NCBI GenBank assembly: GCA_034436755.1
Contig: DAOTVB010000157.1
Coordinates: 1 to 64,000 of the forward strand
Reading direction: 5' to 3'
Length of the DNA: 64,000 bases
From: CAKZQX01 sp034436755
GTDB lineage: Bacteria; Chloroflexota; Chloroflexia; Chloroflexales; Chloroflexaceae
Of the stretch, positions 17,868 to 22,834 are shown piece by piece. A program made the position numbers and the translations under genes. How positions within the stretch are numbered: the stretch's first letter is position 1; every line of letters starts with the position of its first letter. The notes below the pieces were generated by a model. That model made no database searches and was not told the origin of the DNA. It worked only from the letters and a program-made list of their open reading frames with translations.

Positions 17868-17920
17868 ACGGGGCGCTGCCATAGCTCGTTCCCTGATGGG
17901 TGAGCTATGGTGCGCCCCGT
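17868..17920 (-). ncRNA. Long hairpin between the Y RNA candidate and the Ro-like gene
   Basis: Two helices stack into an 18-bp stem: ACGGGGCGC pairs with GCGCCCCGT and CCATAGCTC with GAGCTATGG. A small internal loop (1 nt against 2 nt) separates them, and the apical loop is 14 nt. On the minus strand it lies between the Y RNA candidate and the Ro-like start. It may be a second Ro-bound RNA, a processing signal or a terminator. There is no T run to favour the last. Confidence 0.55.
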
Positions 17921-17939
17921 CGTTAGCAGTGAGAAATGG

Positions 17940-18074
17940 CAAGAGACGTACCAGTTAGCATAGCGGCCTTGCGGCAAACGGTGGAGCCATCCAGCCCCGG
18001 GGAGGATTTGAACCTCGTCCTCTTTTAGGAGGATACCAGTGTGTACGCTATGCCGGTCAGAGTACGTCCCTGCT
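17940..18074 (-). ncRNA. Candidate bacterial Y RNA with a tRNA-like module
   Basis: On the minus strand, GGGACGTAC (18070-18062) pairs with GTACGTCTC (17951-17943). After a small internal loop, GCATAGCG (18053-18046) pairs with CGCTATGC (17965-17958). The enclosed ~80 nt are tRNA-like: an anticodon-arm-like hairpin (TCCTC, loop CTAAAA, GAGGA) is followed directly by a T arm with the canonical loop TTCAAAT in GAGGTTCAAATCCTC (18017-18003). A further stem, GGGGCT with GGCTCC, follows. There is no acceptor stem with CCA, so it is not a tRNA. Known bacterial Y RNAs (YrlA) have this plan, a Ro-binding stem plus a tRNA mimic, and lie beside rsr. Confidence 0.72.
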
Positions 18075-18299
18075 TCCACATGCACAACATGAACAGGGCG
18101 CATACAAGTTGGACGATTGTCAAAATCTCGTTGATCGTTGTGGCGGATTTGTAATTCATTTGTTACTCGCGGTTGTATGATATGTACAAATAACTTGACC
18201 TGGACTTAGCCAAAACGAACAAAGATGTTTGGGAGACCAGGCCATTGCTCTGATGTGAGAACGCGCGAGTGATGATGCTCGCATAGCAAGGAGAGTTGT

Positions 18300-18566
18300 A
18301 TGTTTACCCGCACGATCACCTCATCCAACCGCCCGACCGACGTTTCGTTTGATGACATTGCTGCTGATTTGCGTGCGCTGTATGGTGGCATGGATGCCCC
18401 TGTACACGCTGACGAAATCATTATGGATATTCAGGCACTCTACGCCGGCGACGATCTCCCCCTCAGCCTGAGCGATCTTGCTGCGGATGTTCGGGGTTTG
18501 TATGGCGACCTTCCGATTGAGGAAGCGGAGCTTATGACTGATTTCCAGGCGCTCTACGCGGCCTGA
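18300..18566 (+). CDS. Small protein made of four 'DxxxLY' repeats
   Basis: The 88-residue acidic protein contains four imperfect repeats of about 20 residues, each ending in an Asp-hydrophobic-[RQ]-[AG]-Leu-Tyr core: ADLRALYGG, MDIQALYAG, ADVRGLYGD and TDFQALYAA. AAGGAGAG stands right before ATG 18300. It has no signal peptide or membrane segment. A strong hairpin terminator follows at 18596. I know no family for it. It lies between the Ro/Y RNA genes and the tRNA array, so an association with RNA handling is possible but unproven. Confidence 0.72.
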   Translation: MFTRTITSSNRPTDVSFDDIAADLRALYGGMDAPVHADEIIMDIQALYAGDDLPLSLSDLAADVRGLYGDLPIEEAELMTDFQALYAA

Positions 18567-18595
18567 TCTGATACACTGTTCACTGTTTGTGCGAT

Positions 18596-18631
18596 ACGCC
18601 GGGAGCCAGCACAATTACTGGCTCCCGGCGT
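18596..18631. terminator. Bidirectional terminator hairpin
   Basis: A perfect 14-bp stem (ACGCCGGGAGCCAG with CTGGCTCCCGGCGT) with an 8-nt loop is followed by CGTTTGTCT on the plus strand. It lies between the convergent repeat-protein gene and the 72-residue gene. Confidence 0.8.
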
Positions 18632-18657
18632 CGTTTGTCTGGCTCCAGCTTCCCCGC

Positions 18658-18876
18658 TTACCCGTAGAAGGCGACCGGGCGTACGATGATGGCCCATGGC
18701 TCGCGTACGATCACATAGTCCTCCAGATCGGCGACAGTGCAATCGTAGCGGCGTGCCAGCGCGGTGCGCAACTCGACATCGCTCACACCCGGCTGGAGTT
18801 CCAGGGTTGCCAGGTCCAACTCCTCGCTACGACCGTTGAAGCGAACATGTAGTCGGGTCTGTGTGTCTGTCAGCAT
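18658..18876 (-). CDS. Small beta-grasp-like protein, unknown function
   Basis: This 72-residue protein reads as two N-terminal strands (TRLHVRFNGRSEELDLATL), a helix (SDVELRTALARRYDCTVADL) and two C-terminal strands (EDYVIVREPWAIIVRPVAFYG). That order is compatible with a ubiquitin-like beta-grasp fold, though the similarity is only by eye. There is no di-glycine end. GGAGGT lies about 8 bp before the ATG. It sits between the tRNA array and the terminator shared with the repeat protein, so readthrough from the array could transcribe it. Confidence 0.65.
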   Translation of the reverse strand: MLTDTQTRLHVRFNGRSEELDLATLELQPGVSDVELRTALARRYDCTVADLEDYVIVREPWAIIVRPVAFYG

Positions 18877-18888
18877 AGGTACCTCCGT

Positions 18889-19006
18889 GTGTAAGGGTTA
18901 GGGGTTAACGGTTAGGGGGTAACGGTTAGGGGTTACGGGTTATGAATTCAATCCTTAAATTAACCTGTAAATACTAACCCCTAACCCGTAACCCCTAACC
19001 TCCGCT
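18889..19006. repeat. Heptanucleotide repeats, TTAGGGG type, inverted halves
   Basis: Units such as TTAGGGG and TTAACGG run from 18893 to 18945. Their inverse, CTAACCCCTAACCCGTAACC, follows at 18974-19002, so the region can fold back on itself. It resembles telomere repeats by chance only, since the period is seven. Similar units recur at 19087-19200. Confidence 0.8.
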
Positions 19007-19011
19007 CAATT

Positions 19012-19087
19012 TGGTACGGGGAGCGGGTCTCGAACCCACAACCTCGCGCTCCCGATGCGCGTGCGCTACCACTTGCGCCACCCCCGT
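19012..19087 (-). tRNA. tRNA-Pro(CGG)
   Basis: The cloverleaf has acceptor ACGGGGG with CTCCCCGT, anticodon stem CGCGC/GCGCG around ATCGGGA, T loop TTCGAGA and encoded CCA. It is the last tRNA of the minus-strand array. Confidence 0.88.
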
Positions 19088-19200
19088 GTGTAAGGGTTAA
19101 CGGGTAACGGTTAGGGGGTAACGGTTAGGGGGTAACGGTTACGAATGGAAGTCCCAAAGTAACCCGTAACCCGTAATCCGTAACCCGTAACCCCTAGCCG
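19087..19200. repeat. Heptanucleotide repeats, GGTTAGG/AACCCGT types
   Basis: Period-7 units (TAAGGGTTAACGGGTAACGG and then GTAACCCGTAACCC) again form two mutually inverted halves between tRNA-Pro and tRNA-Thr. Confidence 0.75.
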
Positions 19201-19206
19201 TTACAT

Positions 19207-19282
19207 TGGAGCCGCCGCCCGGATTTGCACCGGGGCCCCCGCCGTACCAGGGCGGTGCTCTGCCTGCCTGAGCTACAGCGAC
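19207..19282 (-). tRNA. tRNA-Thr(GGT)
   Basis: The anticodon stem CCGCC/GGCGG encloses CTGGTAC and CCA is encoded. The T loop is TGCAAAT, so the normally invariant T55 is G. This change recurs in several tRNAs of the array. Confidence 0.87.
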
Positions 19283-19283
19283 A

Positions 19284-19360
19284 TGGTTGGTCCGGTCGGA
19301 TTTGAACCGACAACCTTCTGTGTATCAGACAGATGCGCTGACCAGTTGCGCCACGGACCA
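19284..19360 (-). tRNA. tRNA-Ile(GAT)
   Basis: The acceptor TGGTCCG/CGGACCA is perfect, the anticodon loop CTGATAC sits on TCTGT/ACAGA, the T loop is TTCAAAT and CCA is encoded. One base separates it from tRNA-Thr. Confidence 0.9.
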
Positions 19361-19369
19361 GAAAGATGC

Positions 19370-19444
19370 TGGTTGGTCCGACAGGACTTGAACCTGTAAC
19401 CCCGTGTATGTCGTACACGCGCTCTGCCGTTGAGCTACGGACCA
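19370..19444 (-). tRNA. tRNA-Val(GAC) with C33
   Basis: The acceptor TGGTCCG/CGGACCA equals that of the neighbouring tRNA-Ile. The anticodon stem CGTGT/ACACG is perfect. Its loop is ACGACAT, so position 33 is C instead of the nearly universal U. CCA is encoded. Confidence 0.82.
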
Positions 19445-19449
19445 TGAAC

Positions 19450-19526
19450 TGGCTGGCCTGGCAGGACTCGAACCCGCAACCCTGTGCTTCGAAGGCACCT
19501 GCTCTCTCCGGTTGAGCTACAGGCCA
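19450..19526 (-). tRNA. tRNA-Arg(TCG)
   Basis: The acceptor TGGCCTG/CAGGCCA is perfect and the anticodon loop CTTCGAA lies on a four-pair stem with an outer G-A mismatch. The T loop is TTCGAGT, the discriminator is G and CCA is encoded. Confidence 0.85.
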
Positions 19527-19590
19527 GTGACAACTGCTTTGTCGTTTTACATGTCGCGTTGATGCACAACACAGCACTCAAAACTCAAAA

Positions 19591-19666
19591 TGGTGCTCCT
19601 GGCAGGATTCGAACCTGCACTCCACAGCTTCTCGTACTGCTGCCTCTGCCGTTGGGCTACAGGAGC
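19591..19666 (-). tRNA. tRNA with Leu anticodon GAG, class I body, C33
   Basis: The acceptor GCTCCTG/CAGGAGC is perfect with discriminator A and encoded CCA. The anticodon loop is ACGAGAA on a stem with G-T pairs at both ends, and position 33 is C. The variable region is only 5 nt, whereas bacterial tRNA-Leu normally has a long arm. Confidence 0.78.
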
Positions 19667-19671
19667 GGAAC

Positions 19672-19758
19672 TGGTGCGTCAGGAGGGATTTGCACCCCCT
19701 CAGCCGAATGGCGGCGGTTTTACAGACCACTGAGGCTCTCTCACGCCCAGGCTGACGC
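19672..19758 (-). tRNA. tRNA-Tyr(GTA)
   Basis: This is a class II tRNA with acceptor GCGTCAG/CTGACGC, anticodon loop CTGTAAA on GTGGT/ACCGC and a variable arm GCCATTCGGC. The T loop is TGCAAAT (G55). CCA is encoded. Confidence 0.88.
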
Positions 19759-19797
19759 ATATTCTGGTGTAGCGTACAAGTTACGCCGGCGGTTCGG

Positions 19798-19867
19798 TCA
19801 CAATCCAGGATTCGAACCTGGGACTCACTGATTAACGATCAGTTGTGCTACCACTGCACAAATTGTG
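19798..19867 (-). tRNA. tRNA-Asn(GTT) with C33, no encoded CCA
   Basis: The anticodon stem ACTGA/TCAGT is perfect around TCGTTAA, so position 33 is C. Acceptor CACAATT/GATTGTG is followed by ACCG, not a complete CCA. Loss of U33 would also remove the U33-G34-U35 signal read by Tgt. A normal tRNA-Asn lies at 20449. Confidence 0.78.
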
Positions 19868-19902
19868 TACGCCTGCGCGATGGGAGTACGCTACACTCCG
19901 GT

Positions 19903-19980
19903 TGGTGCCCTCAGCAGGACTCGAACCTGCACTGGACCGCTTCTGAGACGGCTACCTCTGCCGGATTGGGTTATGAGGGC
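19903..19980 (-). tRNA. tRNA with Leu anticodon CAG, class I body
   Basis: Acceptor GCCCTCA/TGAGGGC is perfect, with discriminator A and CCA. The anticodon loop is CTCAGAA on GCCGT/GCGGT. The variable region is 5 nt, unlike normal tRNA-Leu. It directly abuts the next tRNA with no spacer. Confidence 0.8.
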
Positions 19981-20057
19981 TGGTGACCCTGGCCGGTGAT
20001 GATCCGGCTCCTTGTGTTTGAAAGACACATGTCCTGACCAGCGTAGACGACAGGGCC
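19981..20057 (-). tRNA. tRNA-Glu(TTC) with aberrant T loop
   Basis: Acceptor GGCCCTG/CAGGGTC and anticodon stem TGTGT/ACACA around CTTTCAA are good, and CCA is encoded. The T stem GCCGG/CCGGC is perfect but its loop is ATCATCA, which lacks the TTCRA motif needed for the elbow. Confidence 0.8.
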
Positions 20058-20059
20058 AT

Positions 20060-20137
20060 TGGCTGCAGCGGATGGAGTCGAACCATCGCATTCCTGTTTC
20101 AGAGACAGGCGTTTGTACCGGCACAAACTACGCTGCA
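20060..20137 (-). tRNA. tRNA-Gln(CTG)
   Basis: The acceptor TGCAGCG/CGCTGCA is perfect with discriminator G and encoded CCA. The anticodon loop is CTCTGAA on CCTGT/ACAGG and the T loop is TTCGACT. Confidence 0.9.
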
Positions 20138-20141
20138 TGAC

Positions 20142-20216
20142 TGGTCCGCCCGGCAGGTTTCGAGCCTGCGACGCCCTGCTTTTCAGACAGGCGCTCTGCC
20201 TCTGAGCTACGGGCGG
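20142..20216 (-). tRNA. tRNA-Phe(GAA)
   Basis: The acceptor CCGCCCG/CGGGCGG is perfect with encoded CCA and the anticodon loop is CTGAAAA on CCTGT/GCAGG. The T loop is CTCGAAA, with C at position 54. Confidence 0.88.
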
Positions 20217-20250
20217 ATAGCGGCAGATGGTGTACAAGTTGTGCGGGCGG

Positions 20251-20283
20251 GTTTCGCGCTCTGCCATTTGAGCTACCCCCCGG
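20251..20283 (-). pseudogene. tRNA remnant (5' acceptor strand and D arm only)
   Basis: The minus strand reads GGGGGGTAGCTCAAATGGCA and then AGCGCG, a typical tRNA 5' end with D arm. No anticodon or T arm follows. It is a truncated tRNA gene. Confidence 0.65.
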
Positions 20284-20285
20284 AA

Positions 20286-20362
20286 TGGTCGAGGGGACCG
20301 GACTCGAACCGGTAACTACGCACTTATGAAGTGTGTACGCCCATCCGATTGGAGTACACCAT
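20286..20362 (-). tRNA. tRNA-Met(CAT), 5' acceptor strand disrupted
   Basis: The anticodon loop TTCATAA, T arm ACCGG/CCGGT with loop TTCGAGT, and 3' end CCCCTCGACCA are present. No CGAGGGG-like 5' strand exists. The sequence there is the inner arm of the 15-bp inverted repeat. It is probably a damaged gene. Confidence 0.55.
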
Positions 20363-20370
20363 CTGCCGAA

Positions 20371-20446
20371 TGGTGGACCTGGTGGGTCTCGAACCCACGA
20401 CCTCCGCGCTGCCGGCGCGGTGCGCTCCCAACTGCGCCACAAGCCC
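20371..20446 (-). tRNA. tRNA-Ala(GGC) with C33
   Basis: The anticodon stem CCGCG/CGCGG is perfect around CCGGCAG, so position 33 is C. The acceptor GGGCTTG/CAGGTCC pairs with two wobbles, the T loop is TTCGAGA and CCA is encoded. The typical Ala G3-T70 pair is present. Confidence 0.83.
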
Positions 20447-20448
20447 GT

Positions 20449-20524
20449 TGGCTCCTCGACCAGGATTCGAACCTGGAACCTACTGATTAACAGTCAGCCG
20501 CTCCACCAGTTGAGCTATCGAGGA
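20449..20524 (-). tRNA. tRNA-Asn(GTT)
   Basis: The acceptor TCCTCGA/TCGAGGA is perfect with discriminator G and CCA. The anticodon loop CTGTTAA has the normal U33, unlike the other Asn gene of the array. Confidence 0.9.
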
Positions 20525-20569
20525 ATAAGAACCGAGAACTAAGAACCGAGAACTGAGAACTGAGAACCG
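20524..20569. repeat. Heptanucleotide repeat (GAACTGA type)
   Basis: Five to six units such as AGAACCG and AGAACTG stand between tRNA-Asn and the family A element. The same repeat type resumes at 20794 on the other side, showing that the element was inserted into the repeat. Confidence 0.8.
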
Positions 20570-20801
20570 AAAATTGACAGGACTTACGCGGTCGGTTCCA
20601 AACCAGGCGTCTGCCTGGACAACCGGCACGATTCGCCCCGGCAGGGCGGAAAATATCATGTCTTTTTCAGGAAAATTTGGCTCGGAGAGCCAAATTTTCC
20701 TGAAAAAGACAAACAAGTACCATGTTGCCGCAGGCGAACTACGCCATTATTGGGAGCAAACGGCCTGTTTGAACGCGCACTGCGCAAGTCCTGAAAATTG
20801 A
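20570..20801. mobile_element. Family A palindromic element with 8-bp target duplication
   Basis: The element proper is 20578-20793 (CAGGACTTACGCGGT to CAAGTCCTG). It is flanked by AAAATTGA at 20570-20577 and 20794-20801. The central hairpin (20660-20710) is a perfect 24-bp stem with triloop GGA, and its sequence differs from that of all other copies. It sits inside the tRNA array and inside a heptanucleotide repeat, so the insertion is younger than both. Confidence 0.88.
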
Positions 20802-20840
20802 GAACTGAAAATTGAGAACTGAAAACTGAAAACTGAGAAA
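20794..20840. repeat. Heptanucleotide repeat (GAACTGA type), second half
   Basis: AAAATTGAGAACTGAAAATT and following units continue the repeat interrupted by the family A element. Confidence 0.75.
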
Positions 20841-20882
20841 CGATATTTAGTTGTTAAAGGACATGCCATAACCGAAAAGTGT

Positions 20883-20957
20883 TGGCACGAGCGGAAGGAT
20901 TCGAACCCTCACCGCGCGGTTTTGGAGACCGCCGCTCTTCCGTTGAGCTACGCTCGC
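20883..20957 (-). tRNA. tRNA-Trp(CCA)
   Basis: The acceptor GCGAGCG/CGCTCGT pairs with one wobble. The anticodon loop is CTCCAAA on a perfect GCGGT/ACCGC stem. Discriminator G, T loop TTCGAAT and CCA are as expected. Confidence 0.92.
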
Positions 20958-20979
20958 CCGTTTTTAAGTTTTGAATGAT

Positions 20980-21026
20980 AGTGCAAACGTGCAACGTGCA
21001 ACGTGCAAACGTGCAACGTGCAACGC
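20980..21026. repeat. Heptanucleotide repeat (ACGTGCA type)
   Basis: Six units of ACGTGCA, some with an extra A, fill the gap between tRNA-Trp and the next tRNA. Confidence 0.85.
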
Positions 21027-21029
21027 AAA

Positions 21030-21105
21030 TGGTGCCCCCGGCTGGACTCGAACCAGCACTCGTCAGCTTTTAAGGCTGCCGCCTCTGCCATTGGGCTACG
21101 AGGGC
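21030..21105 (-). tRNA. tRNA with Leu anticodon TAA, class I body
   Basis: The acceptor GCCCTCG/CGGGGGC pairs with one wobble, discriminator A, CCA encoded. The anticodon loop CTTAAAA sits on GCAGC/GCTGA with an outer G-A mismatch. The variable region is 5 nt, too short for a normal tRNA-Leu. Confidence 0.8.
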
Positions 21106-21123
21106 AACGGCTTCGTAGTTTTG

Positions 21124-21217
21124 AATGATGAGTGGTGAGTTTTAAGTTGAGTGATCCTCAAGCGTTCGATACTCAGCACTCAAAACTCAAAACTCAGCAC
21201 TCAAAACTTAAAACTCC
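21124..21217. repeat. Heptanucleotide repeat (AAAACTC type)
   Basis: Units such as CAAAACT and TCAGCAC repeat with period seven, preceded by partly inverted GAGTTTTAAGTTGAG. Confidence 0.8.
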
Positions 21218-21219
21218 CA

Positions 21220-21295
21220 TGGTACCCCTGGCAGGATTCGAACCTGCACCGGACAGTGTTTGAGACTGCTGCCTCTGCCGTTGGGCTACAGGGGC
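21220..21295 (-). tRNA. tRNA with Leu anticodon CAA, class I body
   Basis: Acceptor GCCCCTG/CAGGGGT, anticodon loop CTCAAAC on GCAGT/ACTGT, discriminator A, T loop TTCGAAT and CCA are all good. The variable region is 5 nt, so it has a class I body. Confidence 0.82.
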
Positions 21296-21300
21296 GCTAC

Positions 21301-21374
21301 TGGAACGGGAGCCTGGATTCGAACCAGGACAGCAACATTCAAAGTGTTACGGCCTACCGTTAGCCGACTCCCGT
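21301..21374 (-). tRNA. tRNA-Gln(TTG)
   Basis: The acceptor ACGGGAG/CTCCCGT is perfect with discriminator T and CCA. The anticodon loop is CTTTGAA on TAACA/TGTTG and the T loop is TTCGAAT. Confidence 0.87.
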
Positions 21375-21376
21375 GC

Positions 21377-21452
21377 TGGTCCCGTTGGGAGGACTTGAAC
21401 CTCCAACCGTGCGTTGATGAGACGCCTGCGCTGCCGATTGCGCCACAACGGG
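21377..21452 (-). tRNA. tRNA-Met(CAT), C at position 37
   Basis: Acceptor CCCGTTG/CAACGGG is perfect with A73 and CCA. The anticodon loop is CTCATCA, giving CAT with C37 where A37 is usual. Its body closely resembles the adjacent tRNA-Lys(CTT), so it may have arisen from it. It could also be an Ile2 (lysidine) tRNA. Confidence 0.78.
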
Positions 21453-21455
21453 TGC

Positions 21456-21531
21456 TGGTCCTGTCGGAGGGATTCGAACCCCCAACCCTGCGATTAAGAG
21501 TCGCCTGCGCTGCCGGTTGCGCCACGACAGG
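21456..21531 (-). tRNA. tRNA-Lys(CTT)
   Basis: Acceptor CCTGTCG/CGACAGG is perfect with A73 and CCA. The anticodon loop is CTCTTAA on GGCGA/TCGCA with an outer mismatch. T loop TTCGAAT. Confidence 0.86.
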
Positions 21532-21536
21532 ACGAT

Positions 21537-21613
21537 TGGTACGGGAAGCGAGATTCGAACTCGCACCTCACTGCTTGGAAGGCAGGTACTCTCGCCGATT
21601 GAGCTATTCCCGC
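21537..21613 (-). tRNA. tRNA-Gly(TCC)
   Basis: Acceptor GCGGGAA/TTCCCGT, anticodon loop CTTCCAA on a four-pair stem, T loop TTCGAAT and encoded CCA. It is the only glycine tRNA seen in the array. Confidence 0.88.
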
Positions 21614-21615
21614 AC

Positions 21616-21690
21616 TGGTGCCGCCGGAGGGATTTGAACCCCCATCTCCTCGCTTAAAAGGCGTGTGCGTTGCCGTTACGCCACAGCGGC
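21616..21690 (-). tRNA. tRNA-Lys(TTT)
   Basis: Acceptor GCCGCTG/CGGCGGC, anticodon loop CTTTTAA on CACGC/GCGAG (one A-A mismatch), T loop TTCAAAT and CCA are present. Confidence 0.86.
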
Positions 21691-21691
21691 T

Positions 21692-21765
21692 TTTTGTCTG
21701 TAGTCTGTAGTCCGTAATCTGTAGTCTGTAGTCTGTAGTCCGTATCCCGTAACCCATAGTTCACA
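21692..21765. repeat. Heptanucleotide repeat (GTCTGTA type)
   Basis: Seven units of TCTGTAG and variants (TCCGTAA, TCCCGTA) separate two tRNAs. Confidence 0.85.
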
Positions 21766-21767
21766 AG

Positions 21768-21842
21768 TGGGAGCGGCGGCGGGAGTCGAACCCGCCTCCT
21801 TCTGGTTATGGGCCAGATGCGCCACCGCTGCGCTACGCCGCA
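21768..21842 (-). tRNA. tRNA-Met(CAT) with C33 and a 1-72 mismatch
   Basis: The anticodon stem TCTGG/CCAGA is perfect around CCCATAA, so C33. Bases 1 and 72 (T and T) do not pair, as in initiator tRNAs. The GGG/CCC anticodon-stem pairs of initiators are absent. CCA is encoded after an unusual discriminator C. Confidence 0.75.
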
Positions 21843-21846
21843 TCGC

Positions 21847-21915
21847 TTAAAGAACTGCGAACCGAGAACTGCGAACTCAGTATTCAAAACTTAAAACTCA
21901 AAACTCGAAACTCAA
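21847..21915. repeat. Heptanucleotide repeat (GAACTGC/AAAACTC types)
   Basis: Two different period-7 units follow one another: AGAACTGCGAACCGAGAACT and then AAAACTCAAAACTCGAAACT. Confidence 0.8.
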
Positions 21916-21917
21916 CA

Positions 21918-21992
21918 TGGTAGCCCTGGCGGGAGTCGAACCCGCGTCGCCCGATTGAGAGCCGGACATCCTGACCGTTAGACGACAGGGCC
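21918..21992 (-). tRNA. tRNA-Glu(CTC)
   Basis: Acceptor GGCCCTG/CAGGGCT, anticodon loop CTCTCAA on TCCGG/TCGGG, T loop TTCGACT and CCA are all standard. Confidence 0.9.
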
Positions 21993-21994
21993 AC

Positions 21995-22068
21995 TGGTGG
22001 ACCAGCCGGGGATCGAACCCGGATTACAGCATTGCGAACGCTGTGTCTTCCCGTTAGACCACAAGCCC
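21995..22068 (-). tRNA. tRNA-Ala(CGC)
   Basis: Acceptor GGGCTTG/CTGGTCC includes the Ala G3-T70 pair and one T-T mismatch. The anticodon loop is TTCGCAA on CAGCG/TGCTG. CCA is encoded. Confidence 0.87.
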
Positions 22069-22070
22069 AC

Positions 22071-22144
22071 TGGTGGATCGGCAGGGAGTTAAACCCTGAT
22101 CTCGGCGGTGCAAACGCCGCGTCATCTCGTTAGACCACCAACCC
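22071..22144 (-). tRNA. tRNA-Ala(TGC)
   Basis: Acceptor GGGTTGG/CCGATCC has the G3-T70 pair. The anticodon stem CGGCG/CGCCG is perfect around TTTGCAC. The T loop is TTTAACT, with T instead of C at position 56. Confidence 0.86.
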
Positions 22145-22146
22145 GT

Positions 22147-22223
22147 TGGAGCCTCCCGCCGGATTTGAACCGGCAACCTGCTGTGTACGAAACAGCCGCA
22201 CTTGCCTGTTGTGCTAGAGAGGC
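22147..22223 (-). tRNA. tRNA-Thr(CGT)
   Basis: Acceptor GCCTCTC/GGGAGGC with discriminator T and CCA. The anticodon loop is TTCGTAC on a perfect GCTGT/ACAGC stem. T loop TTCAAAT. Confidence 0.89.
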
Positions 22224-22230
22224 TGGTGAG

Positions 22231-22312
22231 CGCCCCAGAGGGGTTTCGATCCCCCTACTGACGGTTGACAACCGACGATGATAGCCATTTCACCACTGGG
22301 GCACAGAGAGAG
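22231..22312 (-). tRNA. tRNA-Asp(GTC)
   Basis: Acceptor GCCCCAG/CTGGGGC with discriminator G. The anticodon loop is TTGTCAA on GTCGG/CCGTC with one mismatch and the T loop is ATCGAAA. After the discriminator come CTCACCA, so the CCA is displaced by four bases. Confidence 0.8.
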
Positions 22313-22384
22313 CACTACCCGGACAGCGTGTTCATTGCAGGACATAGCGGCCTGTCCAGATCCACTCGGCGCGAACACGAAACC

Positions 22385-22447
22385 GCTTCATGGCTGTGAA
22401 CCTATGCTTTACCTGCGCATGTGCTCCGTGAGCTATGTACGCCGTGC
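22385..22447 (-). pseudogene. Degenerate tRNA-like sequence
   Basis: The minus strand holds a D-arm-like TAGCTCACGGAGCA and a T-arm-like AGGTTCACAGCC at about tRNA spacing, with an ATGC/GCAT stem between. No acceptor stem can be formed. It fills the longest gap of the array. Confidence 0.4.
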
Positions 22448-22451
22448 GTAC

Positions 22452-22538
22452 TGGCGGGAGAAGCAGGAGTCAAACCTGCAAGGCTTACGCTCGACCGTTT
22501 TCAAAACGGGTGCCGTCGTCACATCGGCTAGTTCTCCC
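22452..22538 (-). tRNA. tRNA-Ser(TGA)
   Basis: This is a class II tRNA with acceptor GGGAGAA/TTCTCCC, discriminator G and CCA. The anticodon loop is TTTGAAA, followed by a long variable arm. The T loop is TTTGACT (T56). Confidence 0.9.
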
Positions 22539-22543
22539 AATGA

Positions 22544-22628
22544 TGGCGGAAGGAAGAGGAGTCGAACCTCTACAGCTTGCGCCGCCCGGTTTCCACGCGG
22601 GTGCCGTCGCCCATCGGCTGGTCCTTCC
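22544..22628 (-). tRNA. tRNA-Ser(GGA)
   Basis: A class II tRNA with acceptor GGAAGGA/TCCTTCC, discriminator G, anticodon loop GTGGAAA, long variable arm, T loop TTCGACT and CCA. Confidence 0.9.
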
Positions 22629-22632
22629 AGGT

Positions 22633-22709
22633 TGGTCGAGGCGGTAGGATTTGAACCTACGACTGCTCGCTCCCAAAGCGAGGGCTCTGCCTGGCTGAGC
22701 TACACCTCG
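22633..22709 (-). tRNA. tRNA-Pro(TGG)
   Basis: Acceptor CGAGGTG/CGCCTCG, perfect anticodon stem CTCGC/GCGAG around TTTGGGA, T loop TTCAAAT and CCA. Confidence 0.9.
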
Positions 22710-22744
22710 ACATCTAAAACGTGAAACGTAAGACATGAGACATA

Positions 22745-22830
22745 TGGCGGAAGGAAGAGGAGTCGAACCTCTACGGCTTGCGCCCGACCGTTTTCGAGAC
22801 GGCGACCGACACCAATCGGTTGGTCCTTCC
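22745..22830 (-). tRNA. tRNA-Ser(CGA)
   Basis: A class II tRNA nearly identical in acceptor and T arm to tRNA-Ser(GGA). The anticodon loop is CTCGAAA on GCCGT/ACGGT. CCA is encoded. Confidence 0.9.
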
Positions 22831-22834
22831 AGGA

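Larger units (their letters stand above)
20221..20368. repeat. Inverted repeat of 15 bp flanking a tRNA remnant and a damaged tRNA-Met
   Basis: CGGCAGATGGTGTAC at 20221-20235 reappears inverted as GTACACCATCTGCCG at 20354-20368. The segment between holds a 5' tRNA fragment and a tRNA-Met whose 5' acceptor strand does not match its 3' strand. A local inversion or gene-conversion event would explain both. Confidence 0.75.

Noticed and set aside
17990..18064. A tRNA at the T-arm-containing sequence upstream of the Ro-like gene
   Set aside because: The T arm is perfect but there is no acceptor stem, no CCA and no D arm in the right place. The closing helices instead fit a Y RNA.
18889..19200. 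Telomere-like TTAGGG repeats
   Set aside because: The period is seven, the units vary, and similar period-7 repeats with other words occur elsewhere, so this is a heptanucleotide repeat.
21768..21842. Initiator tRNA-fMet
   Set aside because: It has an unpaired 1-72 position but lacks the three G-C pairs in the anticodon stem that mark initiator tRNAs.
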